From contig JAXGYO010000002.1 in NCBI GenBank assembly GCA_040772225.1, forward strand, positions 620,001 through 684,000: a stretch of 64,000 nucleotides of DNA, read 5' to 3'. The notes under the pieces were generated by a model that worked only from the letters and a program-made list of their open reading frames with translations, had not been told where the DNA came from and did no database searches. This document shows, one piece after another, positions 12,015-21,411 of this stretch. Within the stretch, counting starts at the first letter, position 1, and each line of letters starts with the position of its first letter. The stretch is from JAAYED01 sp040772225. Lineage in GTDB: Bacteria; Chloroflexota; Anaerolineae; UBA1429. Position numbers and translations under genes: made by a program.

Positions 12015-14041
12015 GCCGTCCCCTCCGATGGCGCTGCGCCGTCAGCAGTGTCCCGGAACAGGTCGGCATAGTCACTGGGGAGCATGTCCTCGGGTTGCGC
12101 GCCAAAGATCGCCAGCAACTCACCGATCAAGCCTGCCTTGCGCACTGCGTCCTGCTGCGACCATGTCCGGCTCTTGACCTCGACATAGGGGCCGGCTGGT
12201 TGGGGCGTCCTCACATTGTCCAGGTTCACCGCAAAGTCCAGTCCCCTGTAACGTATATGGTACCTCTCTCGATGCTTGGAAATCTCGATCTCGCGCTCCG
12301 GGGCAAAGTACTCCCTGTAAAAGCGAAGGCTGCGGTCAGCCTCCGCTGTATAGCTCGACCGACTGAGAACGACACTGTGCTGGTACTCTGCCTCTTTGGC
12401 AGGTCCCGTGAGGACAAGATTATAGATTGGGTCGATACTGCCGTCTTCCTGGAGAACCTGGTCCTCGCGGTAACGGAGTCGCAGACCATCCGGATCAGCA
12501 AAGATGAAGTAGGTGTCGAACTGGTCCCTCGATGTGTGGGAGATATGGTGGACCTCCGGATGTTCCATGCCCCTTCTAAACAGCGCCTCATCTCTCAGGA
12601 CGCCCTTGGCCTGCACCTCAAAGGTCTCTCGCTGCTCCAGAGGAGCAATGTCCACGAGCTTTTCCAGCACCGAAGTCTCGCGTTCCACAAAGAACTGGCT
12701 GATTTCGTCCGCGAGATCCTGCGCTCGCGCGAGTACATGTGCGAGGTCGACGGAGAGTACCTGGCCATCACGGACGACGTTCCGCCCGTTGACATACACA
12801 TGACGCACGTCGCTGGCCTGAGTTGTGTAGGCCAGGCGCGAATAGATATTTGCCGGCGATGTCGAGAATGCCGGACGTGAGTGCACCGCATCACCTCGCA
12901 CCACAATGACGTCCGCGCGCTTGCCCACTTCCAACGATCCAATGAGGTGATCCATCCCGATCGCCTTCGCCCCCTCGATCGTCGCCATCGCCAGCGCATC
13001 CTCAGCCGGGACCGCCACGGGACTGCCGGTCACCACCTTGGGCAGCAGCGCCGCCAGACGCATCTCTTCGAACATATCCAGGTCGTTATTGCTGGCACAA
13101 CCATCAGTGCCGATGCCCACATGCACACCGCGGCGCAGCATCTCTGCAACCGGGGCGATGCCGCTGGCCAGCTTGAGGTTCGAGGTCGGGTTATGTGCGA
13201 CGCCGACGCCGTAACGAGACATCAACTGAATCTCTTCCGCGTTGACATGCACACAATGCGCCGCAACCAAAGGTTGCTCCAACAGGCCGTGCTCCTGCAA
13301 CCAGCGCACGGGCCGCAGGGCAGACTCGGCAACCAGCGCCTCGGTCTCGTCGAGCGTCTCTGCCACATGGATAAGCTGAGGCACGCCATTAGCGGCAGCG
13401 ATCTGAGTCGTTGCCTGCAACAGCTCTGGCGTGGTCATATAGATCGAGTGGGGAGCGGGCACCGCGACGATCAGATCATGTCCACTCCAGTGCCCGACAA
13501 AGTCCTCGCAGTATCGCAACCCCTCTTCATAGCTGGCAGCATCGGGCGTCGGGTACTTGACGACGGTCTCACCGCAAATAGCGCGCATACCAGCCTCTGC
13601 TGCCGCCCAGGCCACCTCCTCCTCAAAGTAATACATGTCCACAAAACAAGTCGTTCCACCGCGCAACATCTCTGCGCAAGCGAGCGAGGTGCCCAGGAAG
13701 CAAAACTCGGGGGTGACAAAAGCGCGCTCCACTGGCAGGATATAGCCGTGCAGCCACACATCCAGGCGCAGGTCATCGGCCAGCCCGCGCAGCAGGGTCA
13801 TGGGCGCGTGCGTGTGCGTGTTGACAAGGCCCGGCAGGATAAGGTCGTGCTCGCAGTGAACCGTCTCCGCCGCGTGATAGCGAGCCGATAGTTCCTTCAC
13901 GGGGCCAACCGCAACAATATCGTTACCCCGAATGGCCACCGCCCCGTCCCTAATCAGGTTCCGGCGCGCATCCATCGTAATGACCGTTCCGCCCGCCAGC
14001 AGGACGTCGACTTGCTCTGGAGTCTGCTTGCTCTTGTCCAT
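12011..14041 (-). CDS. Amidohydrolase (SAH/MTA deaminase type) fused to a C-terminal CYTH domain
   Basis: 676 residues. Residues 10-440 are a metal-dependent amidohydrolase with the metal ligands of adenosine-type deaminases: H76 and H78 in NTHTHAPM, H225 in IHVAE, H262 in AHCVHV, and D313 in GTDGCASNNDLDMFEEM, the signature of S-adenosylhomocysteine/methylthioadenosine deaminases. Residues about 472-650 match the CYTH triphosphate-tunnel fold: EVQAK in place of ExExK, RLRYR (521-525), and GPYVEVKSR (617-625). CYTH enzymes hydrolyse or cyclise triphosphates. Two ATGs lie side by side; the second (14041) has GGAGG five bases upstream. The fusion is unusual and the joint role unknown. Confidence 0.82.
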   Translation of the reverse strand: MDKSKQTPEQVDVLLAGGTVITMDARRNLIRDGAVAIRGNDIVAVGPVKELSARYHAAETVHCEHDLILPGLVNTHTHAPMTLLRGLADDLRLDVWLHGYILPVERAFVTPEFCFLGTSLACAEMLRGGTTCFVDMYYFEEEVAWAAAEAGMRAICGETVVKYPTPDAASYEEGLRYCEDFVGHWSGHDLIVAVPAPHSIYMTTPELLQATTQIAAANGVPQLIHVAETLDETEALVAESALRPVRWLQEHGLLEQPLVAAHCVHVNAEEIQLMSRYGVGVAHNPTSNLKLASGIAPVAEMLRRGVHVGIGTDGCASNNDLDMFEEMRLAALLPKVVTGSPVAVPAEDALAMATIEGAKAIGMDHLIGSLEVGKRADVIVVRGDAVHSRPAFSTSPANIYSRLAYTTQASDVRHVYVNGRNVVRDGQVLSVDLAHVLARAQDLADEISQFFVERETSVLEKLVDIAPLEQRETFEVQAKGVLRDEALFRRGMEHPEVHHISHTSRDQFDTYFIFADPDGLRLRYREDQVLQEDGSIDPIYNLVLTGPAKEAEYQHSVVLSRSSYTAEADRSLRFYREYFAPEREIEISKHRERYHIRYRGLDFAVNLDNVRTPQPAGPYVEVKSRTWSQQDAVRKAGLIGELLAIFGAQPEDMLPSDYADLFRDTADGAAPSEGTA

Positions 14042-14071
14042 CATAACCTCCCGGAGACTGGGCCTGCCGTG

Positions 14072-14100
14072 ATTATAGCAGCAGCCGCCGCGCCGGCCAA
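14072..14100 (-). promoter_or_regulatory. Promoter of the amidohydrolase-CYTH gene
   Basis: On the minus strand, -35 TTGGCC (14095-14100) and -10 TATAAT (14072-14077) with 17 bp spacing. It is back to back with the promoter of the parvulin lipoprotein gene. Confidence 0.6.
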
Positions 14101-14119
14101 CGCCGTCAGGCCGCGGCAA

Positions 14120-14148
14120 TTGGCCGGCACGCATCTCCGTGATATAGT
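14120..14148 (+). promoter_or_regulatory. Promoter of the parvulin lipoprotein gene
   Basis: -35 TTGGCC (14120-14125) and -10 TATAGT (14143-14148), spaced 17 bp, about 46 bp before the ATG. Both divergent promoters use the same -35 hexamer. Confidence 0.55.
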
Positions 14149-14200
14149 AAAGGCTGTTTGCACGTCAGATCCGATACTGTGATCAAGCAAGAGGGAACAG

Positions 14201-15322
14201 ATGAAACGCATAACCTCATTTCGCATTCTGCTTCTCGGAGCGCTGTTGCTAGGCCTGGCGGCCTGTGGGCAGGCCTCAGAAACGGCCCCCACACCAGAGG
14301 CCGCGGTTACCGTCCAGGCCACGGTCCAGGCTACTGCTGAGCCCACTTCTACGCCTGCCGAGGTCGATCCAGAGCAGGAGAGCGTGACGCTGGAGCCAAC
14401 AGGTGAGACCGAAAACACGGACGCCGGCACGCCCGCCCCCGCGCCCAGACTGGCCGACCAGGCGCGAGCACGCAAGCCCGCAATTGCCGATGCGCTATCG
14501 GGCATGGTACTCCCGGAAGACGGTGACGTCGTCGCCTCCGTTAACGGGGAAGAGATCACCGTTGATGAACTCGAAGCATACATGCGACTGCGCATGGATG
14601 GCCTGGCGACCCAGTACGATATCGACTGGGCGAGTGAGGAGATGGCCGCGCTTGTGATGCAGGTGCAGTCAGAAGTCACCGAACAGCTTATTGAGATGAA
14701 GCTCATCGCTCAGGGCGCCGCACGCGATGGCATCGTAGTGGATGAAGCCGAACTGGCAGGCATGGCATTCGAGGTGCAGCAGAGTATCATCCAGAGTCAG
14801 GGCTATACCTCCTGGGAGGACTATCTCGAGACGGTTGGTTTGAGCGAGCAGTCGTTTATGGACATCATCGCACAATCTCTGCTTGTTAACGGGCTGATTC
14901 TCGCGCAGACCACGCCTACTGAAGCGGAACAGGTGCACGCGCGGCACATTCTCGTGACTGACCCGGATCTGGCCGCGGATCTGGTAAAGCAGATCAGCGA
15001 GGGCGCCGATTTCGCCGAGCTAGCTGAGGCCAATTCGGAGGATGCCGGCACGGCGCCTCTGGGCGGCGATCTGGACTGGTTCCCGCGGGGCATGATGGTC
15101 ACAGAGTTTGAGGATGCCGCTTTCGCGCTTGAGGTGGGTGAGGTCAGTGACGTCGTGACGACAACCTACGGTTTCCACATCATCCAGGTCCTGGAAAAGG
15201 GAACGCAGCCGCTCTCAGAGGCGAGCCGCCAACAGCTGCAGCAGATGGCCTTTATCGAGTGGCTGGATAGCATGCGCGCCGAGTCCGACATCCAGCGGTT
15301 TGTGCTACAGGGCGTCGGCTGA
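14201..15322 (+). CDS. Secreted PpiC-type peptidyl-prolyl isomerase lipoprotein (PrsA/SurA-like foldase)
   Basis: 373 residues. A lipoprotein signal (MKRITSFRILLLGALLLG) ends in the lipobox LAAC with Cys at 22, followed by a Thr/Pro/Glu/Ala-rich linker. Residues about 105-235 look like a SurA N-domain, and about 245-345 are a parvulin domain (ARHILVTD, LGGDLDWFPRGMM, TTYGFHIIQVLE). It is expected to help fold secreted proteins outside the membrane. SD is AGAGGGAACAG. It stands alone, with its own promoter and a strong terminator. Confidence 0.88.
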   Translation: MKRITSFRILLLGALLLGLAACGQASETAPTPEAAVTVQATVQATAEPTSTPAEVDPEQESVTLEPTGETENTDAGTPAPAPRLADQARARKPAIADALSGMVLPEDGDVVASVNGEEITVDELEAYMRLRMDGLATQYDIDWASEEMAALVMQVQSEVTEQLIEMKLIAQGAARDGIVVDEAELAGMAFEVQQSIIQSQGYTSWEDYLETVGLSEQSFMDIIAQSLLVNGLILAQTTPTEAEQVHARHILVTDPDLAADLVKQISEGADFAELAEANSEDAGTAPLGGDLDWFPRGMMVTEFEDAAFALEVGEVSDVVTTTYGFHIIQVLEKGTQPLSEASRQQLQQMAFIEWLDSMRAESDIQRFVLQGVG

Positions 15323-15340
15323 TCGAGTATTGCGCACAGA

Positions 15341-15381
15341 GACCGGGAGGCTCACAGAGTCGAGCCTCCCGGTCTTTTTTT
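15341..15381 (+). terminator. Intrinsic terminator of the parvulin gene
   Basis: GACCGGGAGGCTC (15341-15353) pairs perfectly with GAGCCTCCCGGTC (15362-15374) and is followed by seven T. A textbook 13-bp stem. Confidence 0.93.
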
Positions 15382-15398
15382 GGGTGCGAATGCCTGAT

Positions 15399-16097
15399 CT
15401 AGCCGGTCACAAGCCGCTTGAACGCCTCGGCGTAGGCGTATCCCAGCGGCTCGCCGGTATCCCGCGCCGACTGGCGTACACGAGCCTCCACACCGTCCTC
15501 ATTGCCATGCAGCTGGCTTACATGCTGGCGCAGCGACTGACAGCGTAGATCCATATAGTCACTGACATCCTCCCAGTAGTCCGGAGCGTTTGTCCAAAAG
15601 AGAAACACCTCTTTCACACGCCAGGGCTCCAGTCCGTTGAGCTGCTCCGGAAAAAGATGCCAGGCGTGAGAGCCACGTGCAGCATCCAGGGCCGCATAGC
15701 CCGCCGCGCGATGGTCCGGGTGCAACTGGTACGGCCGCCAGGGATCGATGGTGACGATGGCGTGCGGTCGAAACGTGCGGATCAGGCCGCACAGTCGCCG
15801 CCGAAGATCCATATCGTTGACCACCATGCCATCCGGATAGCGCAGAAACGTGACGCTATTGATGCCCAGAATCTCTGCTGCCGCGCGCTGCTCTTGCTCG
15901 CGCCGCGCCGCGATCTCACTGGGATGCACCAACCGGTCGCGGTTGCCCTGATCGCCGCTGGTCAGCAGCAGGTAATCCACCTGTTGTCCCTGTGCCGCCC
16001 ACTTGGCCATCGTGGCCGCGCAACCAAATTCAGGATCATCCGGATGCGCCGCAATCACGAGCACCCTCTTCCGGTCCATAGTCAGTCCATCGGTCAT
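15399..16097 (-). CDS. PIG-L/LmbE family deacetylase
   Basis: 232 residues. Zinc-dependent N-acetylglucosamine-type deacetylase family (MshB, BshB and GlcNAc-PI deacetylase relatives). The metal motif AHPDDPEFG sits near 16-24 and the third ligand is in LHPDHRAAG near 126. The substrate is not evident; family members act on GlcNAc-malate, GlcNAc-inositol or drug conjugates. It follows an MFS transporter after 18 bp on the same strand, so the pair may handle one compound. ATG 16097 has AAAGGAG ten bases upstream; an internal ATG at residue 7 is also possible. Confidence 0.85.
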   Translation of the reverse strand: MTDGLTMDRKRVLVIAAHPDDPEFGCAATMAKWAAQGQQVDYLLLTSGDQGNRDRLVHPSEIAARREQEQRAAAEILGINSVTFLRYPDGMVVNDMDLRRRLCGLIRTFRPHAIVTIDPWRPYQLHPDHRAAGYAALDAARGSHAWHLFPEQLNGLEPWRVKEVFLFWTNAPDYWEDVSDYMDLRCQSLRQHVSQLHGNEDGVEARVRQSARDTGEPLGYAYAEAFKRLVTG

Positions 16098-16115
16098 CGC
16101 TCTCGAACTCCTTTC

Positions 16116-17438
16116 CTACACCTGAGGATAGCGCCGCTTCGCGGGCAGAACCGCCCTCAATGCTTCACGAATATGAGCCCGGGTGATACCCCCTTCATCC
16201 GCGGGCCGCAGGTAGAATAACGCAACGCCTATGGCCCTGAGCACGCCGCCCAGAATAAGCGCATTGCGGATGCCGATTGCCCCTGCCAGTGCCACCCCGA
16301 TAATCGGACACACAAAGGCACCCAGGTTCATCACCATGCTGTAAAAGGCGATCCCGGTATGTCGATGAAGCGGAGGCACACGCCGCAAGAAAATGAGACT
16401 GTGATTGAGATCGACCCCCGGAATGAACAGATGCCCGACAAACCCGACGACAAGCAACACAGGCAAATACGGTAGCACACCCACCAACACAGGATAGAGA
16501 GCTGCAAAGGGCAGCGCCATCAGCAGTGCCGGATTGTCCCCAATGCGATGGTTGATGCGGCGCCATCCCCAGTAACCGAGCATAATCCCCAGATGAATGA
16601 GCGTTGTATGCAAGCCGATCCACCCATCAGCAGCGCCCAGCTCCTGCACATAGTAGATGACATAGAGCGGACCAACCATCCAGGCACCCAAATTGAACAC
16701 CAGGGTATTGACCATCAGGCGAGCAAAGCGCGGGCTCTCCTGCAGAGAGTCTTTGATCCCCTGCCGCAGGGATACGCGAGTGTGTAGCAGAGGCACCTCT
16801 GCGGGAGGCGTCTCGGGGATGCGTACCCTGGATACCAGCCAGGTGCTCACCAGCCCGCCCGCAAGGCCGATGGCGTACAGCCACTGGTAGTTTGATGGAA
16901 AGGAACCGCGCTCAAGAGCCAGTCCGATCAGGTACGTGAGCGCCGCAATAGTGCCACTGCTGAGAATGCTTCGCCAGGAGAGAACAGTCGCGCGGCGGCG
17001 CTCTGGGATCACGTCCGCGAGCAACGGGTTCCAACCTGTGGAAAAGATCACCGACGGTACGGCCATCGCAACGAGGACGGCCACAGTGATCTCAGGAACA
17101 CCGCTGGACGCGATAGAGGGCAGCAGGGCCAATGCCAGATAGCCAATCCTGGCGCCCAAAAGGCTCCAGACGACCAGGGGACGATAGCTGGCCTGTCGCT
17201 CCAATAGCCGCGCCGCGGGTAGAAACAGAAAGACGGCGACCAGCGCTGGAAGCGAGGATAAAAGTCCCACCAGCGTCGCCGAGCCGCCCGAGCGCAGAAT
17301 GTACGTCGCATTGAACGAAGCCGCAGCAGCAAGTACGCCCGCAAAGATGACCTCGGCATAGAGGAGCAGAATGTTTCGCTCTTCGACGCCGCGCGGGCGC
17401 GGAAATACTCGCCATAGATGCCTTATAAGGTCCTTCAG
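16116..17438 (-). CDS. Major facilitator superfamily transporter
   Basis: About 440 residues with roughly twelve hydrophobic segments and a long central loop near the middle of the protein. The substrate is unknown. No ATG, GTG or TTG begins the frame early enough: the first GTG (17270) would remove the first transmembrane helix (NILLLYAEVIFAGVLAAAAS). GGAGG at 17446-17450 stands seven bases before a CTG (17436-17438) in frame, which I take as the start. In an operon with the PIG-L deacetylase downstream. Confidence 0.8.
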   Translation of the reverse strand: MKDLIRHLWRVFPRPRGVEERNILLLYAEVIFAGVLAAAASFNATYILRSGGSATLVGLLSSLPALVAVFLFLPAARLLERQASYRPLVVWSLLGARIGYLALALLPSIASSGVPEITVAVLVAMAVPSVIFSTGWNPLLADVIPERRRATVLSWRSILSSGTIAALTYLIGLALERGSFPSNYQWLYAIGLAGGLVSTWLVSRVRIPETPPAEVPLLHTRVSLRQGIKDSLQESPRFARLMVNTLVFNLGAWMVGPLYVIYYVQELGAADGWIGLHTTLIHLGIMLGYWGWRRINHRIGDNPALLMALPFAALYPVLVGVLPYLPVLLVVGFVGHLFIPGVDLNHSLIFLRRVPPLHRHTGIAFYSMVMNLGAFVCPIIGVALAGAIGIRNALILGGVLRAIGVALFYLRPADEGGITRAHIREALRAVLPAKRRYPQV

Positions 17439-17601
17439 GGCAGCACCTCCAGAGTTCCTGTCGCATACAGGCAGAACGCAGTCAGTATAACACGCACGAG
17501 GCGTCTGCGAAACCGGTGAAAAGACGCCAGTAAGGCAACCTGCAGCTACAACCAGAACCGCTCAGAGGTCCATCAATCGGACTGGCTGCCGCTCCGAGCA
17601 C

Positions 17602-17630
17602 TTGGTACGCTTTCGGGCTCATGTTATAAT
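17602..17630 (+). promoter_or_regulatory. Promoter of proB-proA
   Basis: -35 TTGGTA (17602-17607) and a perfect -10 TATAAT (17625-17630) with 17 bp spacing, about 30 bp before the GTG of proB. Confidence 0.7.
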
Positions 17631-17659
17631 CGCGGCAAACCATTCAAGGCGGCCATCGA

Positions 17660-18784
17660 GTGACAGAAGAGGAACGTATCCTAAAGTGGCGACGTATCGT
17701 GGTCAAGGTTGGAACGAGCACCTTAACGGCAGGCACGGCGCGCCTCAACGCCCCCCGGATGGTCGACCTGGCACGGCAGATTCATGACGTCATGACCGCG
17801 GGCGCCTCTGTTGTCCTGGTGAGCTCGGGGGCCCAGCAGGCGGGACGGGAGCACCTGAACACACCCACCGGCCGCAAGAGCATCCCCTTCCGCCAGATGC
17901 TCGCCGCCGTCGGGCAGAGCAGGCTGATGAGCCTGTGGGAACGCTACTTTGAGCTCTACGGCCTGACAGTGGCGCAGGTCCTGCTCACCCGCCAGGATAT
18001 CGAGGACCGCCTGCGCTATCTCAACGTCCGTGATACCTTTAATGCGCTGTTGCAGCGCGGTATCGTTCCCGTTGTCAATGAGAACGATGCGGTCGCGACG
18101 GACGAGATCAAGGTCGGAGAGAACGACAGTCTGGCTGCTATGGTGGCCAACCTTATCGACGCCGATCTGCTCATCCTGTTGACCGACACCGATGGTCTAT
18201 ACACCGCCGATCCCTCACGCGATGCCGACGCAGAGTTGATCAAGCGCGTGCCCCTGATCGACGATTCCATCTACCAGTTGGCTCATGGGAGTCGCTCCGG
18301 CGTAGGTATCGGTGGGATGTATACCAAGATTCTGGCGGCCGACCTGGCGGTTCACAGTGGCACAGCGGTGGTGATCGCCAACGGCAGCCGTGAGCGTGTG
18401 ATCGCCGGTGTGCTGGAGGGCAGCGCCCCGGCCACCTGGTTTCCGGTGCACATCACTCCCGCCGAAGGGCGGCAGCGATGGCTACTCGCGCAGTCCGTTA
18501 CGCCAGGGAGTATCTTTATCGACGATGGCGCCTGCCGTGCCTTGCTCGAGCAGGGCCGCAGCCTGCTGCCGGTGGGCGTGACGGGAACTGAGGGCACGTT
18601 TTCTCGCGGTGAGATCGTCTCGGTGCGCAACGGTTCAGGCCGCGAGATCGCCCGAGGGCAGGCGAATTATGATTCGGCAGATCTAAAGCGTATCATGGGT
18701 CAGCAGTCGGGCCAGCTGTCAGAGACCCTGGGTTATGACTATGGGCCAGAGGTGATCCATCGCAACAACATGGCCATCATCTAG
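17660..18784 (+). CDS. proB: Glutamate 5-kinase
   Basis: 374 residues, first enzyme of proline synthesis (glutamate plus ATP to glutamyl phosphate). The amino-acid kinase domain shows VVKVGTSTLT near the start, SSGAQQAGRE, VVNENDAVATDEI and LTDTDGLYTADP; a C-terminal PUA domain (about 283-365) is present, as in E. coli ProB. GTG start at 17660, a few bases after the predicted transcription start. proA follows after 30 bp, so the product can be passed directly to the partner enzyme. Confidence 0.96.
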   Translation: MTEEERILKWRRIVVKVGTSTLTAGTARLNAPRMVDLARQIHDVMTAGASVVLVSSGAQQAGREHLNTPTGRKSIPFRQMLAAVGQSRLMSLWERYFELYGLTVAQVLLTRQDIEDRLRYLNVRDTFNALLQRGIVPVVNENDAVATDEIKVGENDSLAAMVANLIDADLLILLTDTDGLYTADPSRDADAELIKRVPLIDDSIYQLAHGSRSGVGIGGMYTKILAADLAVHSGTAVVIANGSRERVIAGVLEGSAPATWFPVHITPAEGRQRWLLAQSVTPGSIFIDDGACRALLEQGRSLLPVGVTGTEGTFSRGEIVSVRNGSGREIARGQANYDSADLKRIMGQQSGQLSETLGYDYGPEVIHRNNMAII

Positions 18785-18814
18785 CCGGCAGCAACGCGTA
18801 ATAGGGAGGCGACA

Positions 18815-20086
18815 ATGACCTTGAACGTACGACAGATGGCCCTCGATGCCAGGGTCGCCGGGCGCGCGCTCGGCCTGATACCCGCGCAGAAGCGCACTGA
18901 CGCACTGCTTGAGATCGCAAGGCGTCTTGAGACTGTGGGTGACACGCTTTGGAATGCCAACCGCGCCGACCTGGAGGCGGCCGCCAGTTTGGGTCTCCCC
19001 CCCTCCCTGCTCGATCGCTCCACGCTCAATCCCTCCCGCCTCGCCGCCATGGTCGCTGGCTGCCGTTCCGTGGCCGGGCTGCGAGACCCGGTTGGTGAGG
19101 TGTTCGATGGCGCGACACTGCCGAATGGGCTGCGGATCGCCAAAAGGCGCGTGCCCCTGGGCGTCATCGCGGTCATCTTTGAGTCACGCCCCAACGTCAC
19201 CGTCGAGATCAGCTCACTCGGCATCAAGACGGGCAACAGCATCATCCTTCGTGGCGGCAAAGAGAGCCTGGAGACGAACAAAGTGCTGGTGGAACTGGTG
19301 CGCGGTGCCTGCCGCGACACCGGGCTTCCCGAGAACGCCGTGCAACTGGTGACCTCTACAGACCATGCACTCGTGCCAGAACTGCTGCACATGGATGACA
19401 TGATCGATCTGGTCATCCCGCGCGGGCGGCAACAGCTCCAGAATCTCGTCAAAGAACATGCCCGCATGCCGGTGATATATGGCGGTATCGGCGTTTGCCA
19501 CCTTTTTGTTGATAGCTCCGCAGATCTCTCAAGATCGATCCCACTCATCGTCAATGCGAAAACTCAAGCGCCCTCGGTATGCAATGCACTGGACACGGTG
19601 CTCGTGCATCAAGATGTTGTCGGCGCGTTTGTACCGGCGATGGTTCGCGCGCTGCACACTCACAACGTCAAGGTGCTGTGCGACGCAGCGTCACTTGCGG
19701 CGGCCCGCCAGGCCGGTATCGATAGCGATCTCCTGGCGCCGGCGGGTGAAGAGGATTTCGGCCACGAGTTCCTGTCTCTCGCTCTGTCGGTCAAGGTGGT
19801 CAATTCGCTCGATGAGGCGATCGCGCACATCGCCCGATATGGCACCAACCACTCTGACGGCATTCTGACCGAGAGCTATACCAACGCAGCGCGATTCACA
19901 GATGCCGTGGACTCTTCTGTTGTTTATGTCAATTCCAGCACGCGCTTTACCGATGGTGGTCAGCTCGGCCTCGGCGCAGAAGTGGCCATCTCTACGCAGC
20001 GCATGCATGCCCGCGGCCCGATGGGACTGCAGGAACTCACCACCTACAAATGGATCGTTCAAGGCGATTATCACGTCCGTCCATAG
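18815..20086 (+). CDS. proA: Gamma-glutamyl phosphate reductase
   Basis: 423 residues, the usual length. NADPH-dependent second step of proline synthesis. Conserved blocks include IFESRPNVTVEI, the catalytic-Cys region in AKTQAPSVCNALDTVLVH, and YVNSSTRFTDGGQLGLGAEVAIST near the C-terminus. SD GGGAGG sits six bases before the ATG. Co-transcribed with proB; a transaldolase gene follows after 39 bp. Confidence 0.96.
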   Translation: MTLNVRQMALDARVAGRALGLIPAQKRTDALLEIARRLETVGDTLWNANRADLEAAASLGLPPSLLDRSTLNPSRLAAMVAGCRSVAGLRDPVGEVFDGATLPNGLRIAKRRVPLGVIAVIFESRPNVTVEISSLGIKTGNSIILRGGKESLETNKVLVELVRGACRDTGLPENAVQLVTSTDHALVPELLHMDDMIDLVIPRGRQQLQNLVKEHARMPVIYGGIGVCHLFVDSSADLSRSIPLIVNAKTQAPSVCNALDTVLVHQDVVGAFVPAMVRALHTHNVKVLCDAASLAAARQAGIDSDLLAPAGEEDFGHEFLSLALSVKVVNSLDEAIAHIARYGTNHSDGILTESYTNAARFTDAVDSSVVYVNSSTRFTDGGQLGLGAEVAISTQRMHARGPMGLQELTTYKWIVQGDYHVRP

Positions 20087-20125
20087 CGGGCAGCGTTGCC
20101 TGGCAAAGCAAGGGGGCCTGGTACC

Positions 20126-21307
20126 ATGAGCACGCGATCAGCCTTACGCCGGCTTTCAGAGCTGCATTCTGGCACAGAGATCTGGTGGGATTCGTCACCG
20201 CTCGTGTTTACCCGGTGGCGGGATGAGACCCGATCGGCATGGACGGATCATCCTCGCTTGACCGCCGCGCTCGATGAGCTGACCTTTACCTCGCTCGATG
20301 GCGTCCTGCGAGGGTGCACCACCAATCCGCCTCTGGCGCTGGAAGCTGTCGAGCACGACCGGCGGCGCTGGATACAGTGGGCTGAGGAGCGACGAAACGT
20401 TTTGGACGGTACTCAAGAGCTGGCATGGACACTCTACCGGGAGGTGCTGCGCCGCGGCGCGGAGCAAGTGCTGCCGCTCTGGGAGCAGTCCGATGGCGCC
20501 GTGGGCCAGATCTGCGGACAGGTGGATCCGCGCCTGTTGCACGAACGCGACGCAATGGTTAAACAAGGCATCGAACTGCACGCCACCTGCCCCAATGTGA
20601 TGGTCAAGATGCCCGCAACGGAGGCTGGCATCGACGGCATCCGCGTTCTGTCGTCACTGGGCATCTCAACCAACGCGACGCTCGGCTTTACCGTGAGCCA
20701 AATCATGGCAACCGCCAGGGCTGCCCGGGAGGGCTTGAGCCTGGCACGGGAGAAGGGCGTCGATCTTTCCCGCACCCGGTCTATGGCGACGCTGATGTTG
20801 GGTCGCATGGAAGATGCGCCTGCATTTGGTGAGCAAGCGTTGGCAGCAGGCATCACACTGAGCGAGAGCGATCGCCGCTGGGCGGGTGTAGCCGTCGCCC
20901 GTAAAGCCTACCGTCTGCTACAGGAGCAACAGATGGAGACCAAGCTGCTCCTTGCGTCGATGCGCCTCGGGCCCTCACTGGACGGCCAGGGACATATCTG
21001 GCACCTGGAGCAACTGGCAGGGGGAGATACCGTGCTGACGATCTTTCCCAACATCCTCGCCAGCTTCATGCAAGGCTACGCGGAAACCCCTTTGGAAGCG
21101 ACAATCGATGAGCCCGTCCCAATGCACGTCATGGACCGCTTGCTGCGGGTGTCCTACTTTGTACAGGCCTACCAGGAGGACGGCGTCACACCGGCGGACT
21201 ATGGCTCTCTTCCTGGCCTTGTCGCCACAGGGGCATCCTTCTCACAGGCGATGCAATCCTTTGATGCTATCGCGCACGAGGTGCGTGGCTCGAACGACAG
21301 CGTATAG
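20126..21307 (+). CDS. Transaldolase family protein
   Basis: 393 residues, aldolase-type TIM barrel. Transaldolase motifs are seen: GCTTNPPL near the start, NVMVKMPATEAGIDGI, which contains the Schiff-base lysine, and GISTNATLGFTVSQ. It is longer than the short TalC/FSA enzymes (about 220) and nearer the 350-400 residue class. Start is ATG 20126 after AAGGGGG; a longer frame from TTG 20096 lacks a site. It sits behind proBA, and pairs functionally with the split transketolase at 11 kb. Confidence 0.85.
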   Translation: MSTRSALRRLSELHSGTEIWWDSSPLVFTRWRDETRSAWTDHPRLTAALDELTFTSLDGVLRGCTTNPPLALEAVEHDRRRWIQWAEERRNVLDGTQELAWTLYREVLRRGAEQVLPLWEQSDGAVGQICGQVDPRLLHERDAMVKQGIELHATCPNVMVKMPATEAGIDGIRVLSSLGISTNATLGFTVSQIMATARAAREGLSLAREKGVDLSRTRSMATLMLGRMEDAPAFGEQALAAGITLSESDRRWAGVAVARKAYRLLQEQQMETKLLLASMRLGPSLDGQGHIWHLEQLAGGDTVLTIFPNILASFMQGYAETPLEATIDEPVPMHVMDRLLRVSYFVQAYQEDGVTPADYGSLPGLVATGASFSQAMQSFDAIAHEVRGSNDSV

Positions 21308-21352
21308 GCGGATTTGACTGCCACCTGCGCTGGGCGCAGGCGACGCCGGGGC

Positions 21353-21381
21353 TTGACAGATGCCGCCGGCCTGTACAGAAT
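21353..21381 (+). promoter_or_regulatory. Promoter of the oxidoreductase-isomerase pair
   Basis: A perfect -35 TTGACA (21353-21358) and -10 CAGAAT (21376-21381), spaced 17 bp. The leader of about 88 nt carries two palindromes (see 21412-21446). Confidence 0.65.
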
Positions 21382-21411
21382 TGAGGCGAGAGCAAATCGG
21401 TGATCTGCCCC

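Noticed and set aside
12881..13891. A 336-codon plus-strand frame
   Set aside because: Antisense to the amidohydrolase-CYTH gene, with no SD site and no protein-like pattern (rich in Gln, His and Arg).
18781..19554. A 257-codon minus-strand frame
   Set aside because: Shadow of proA; Ser/Arg-rich composition typical of an antisense frame.
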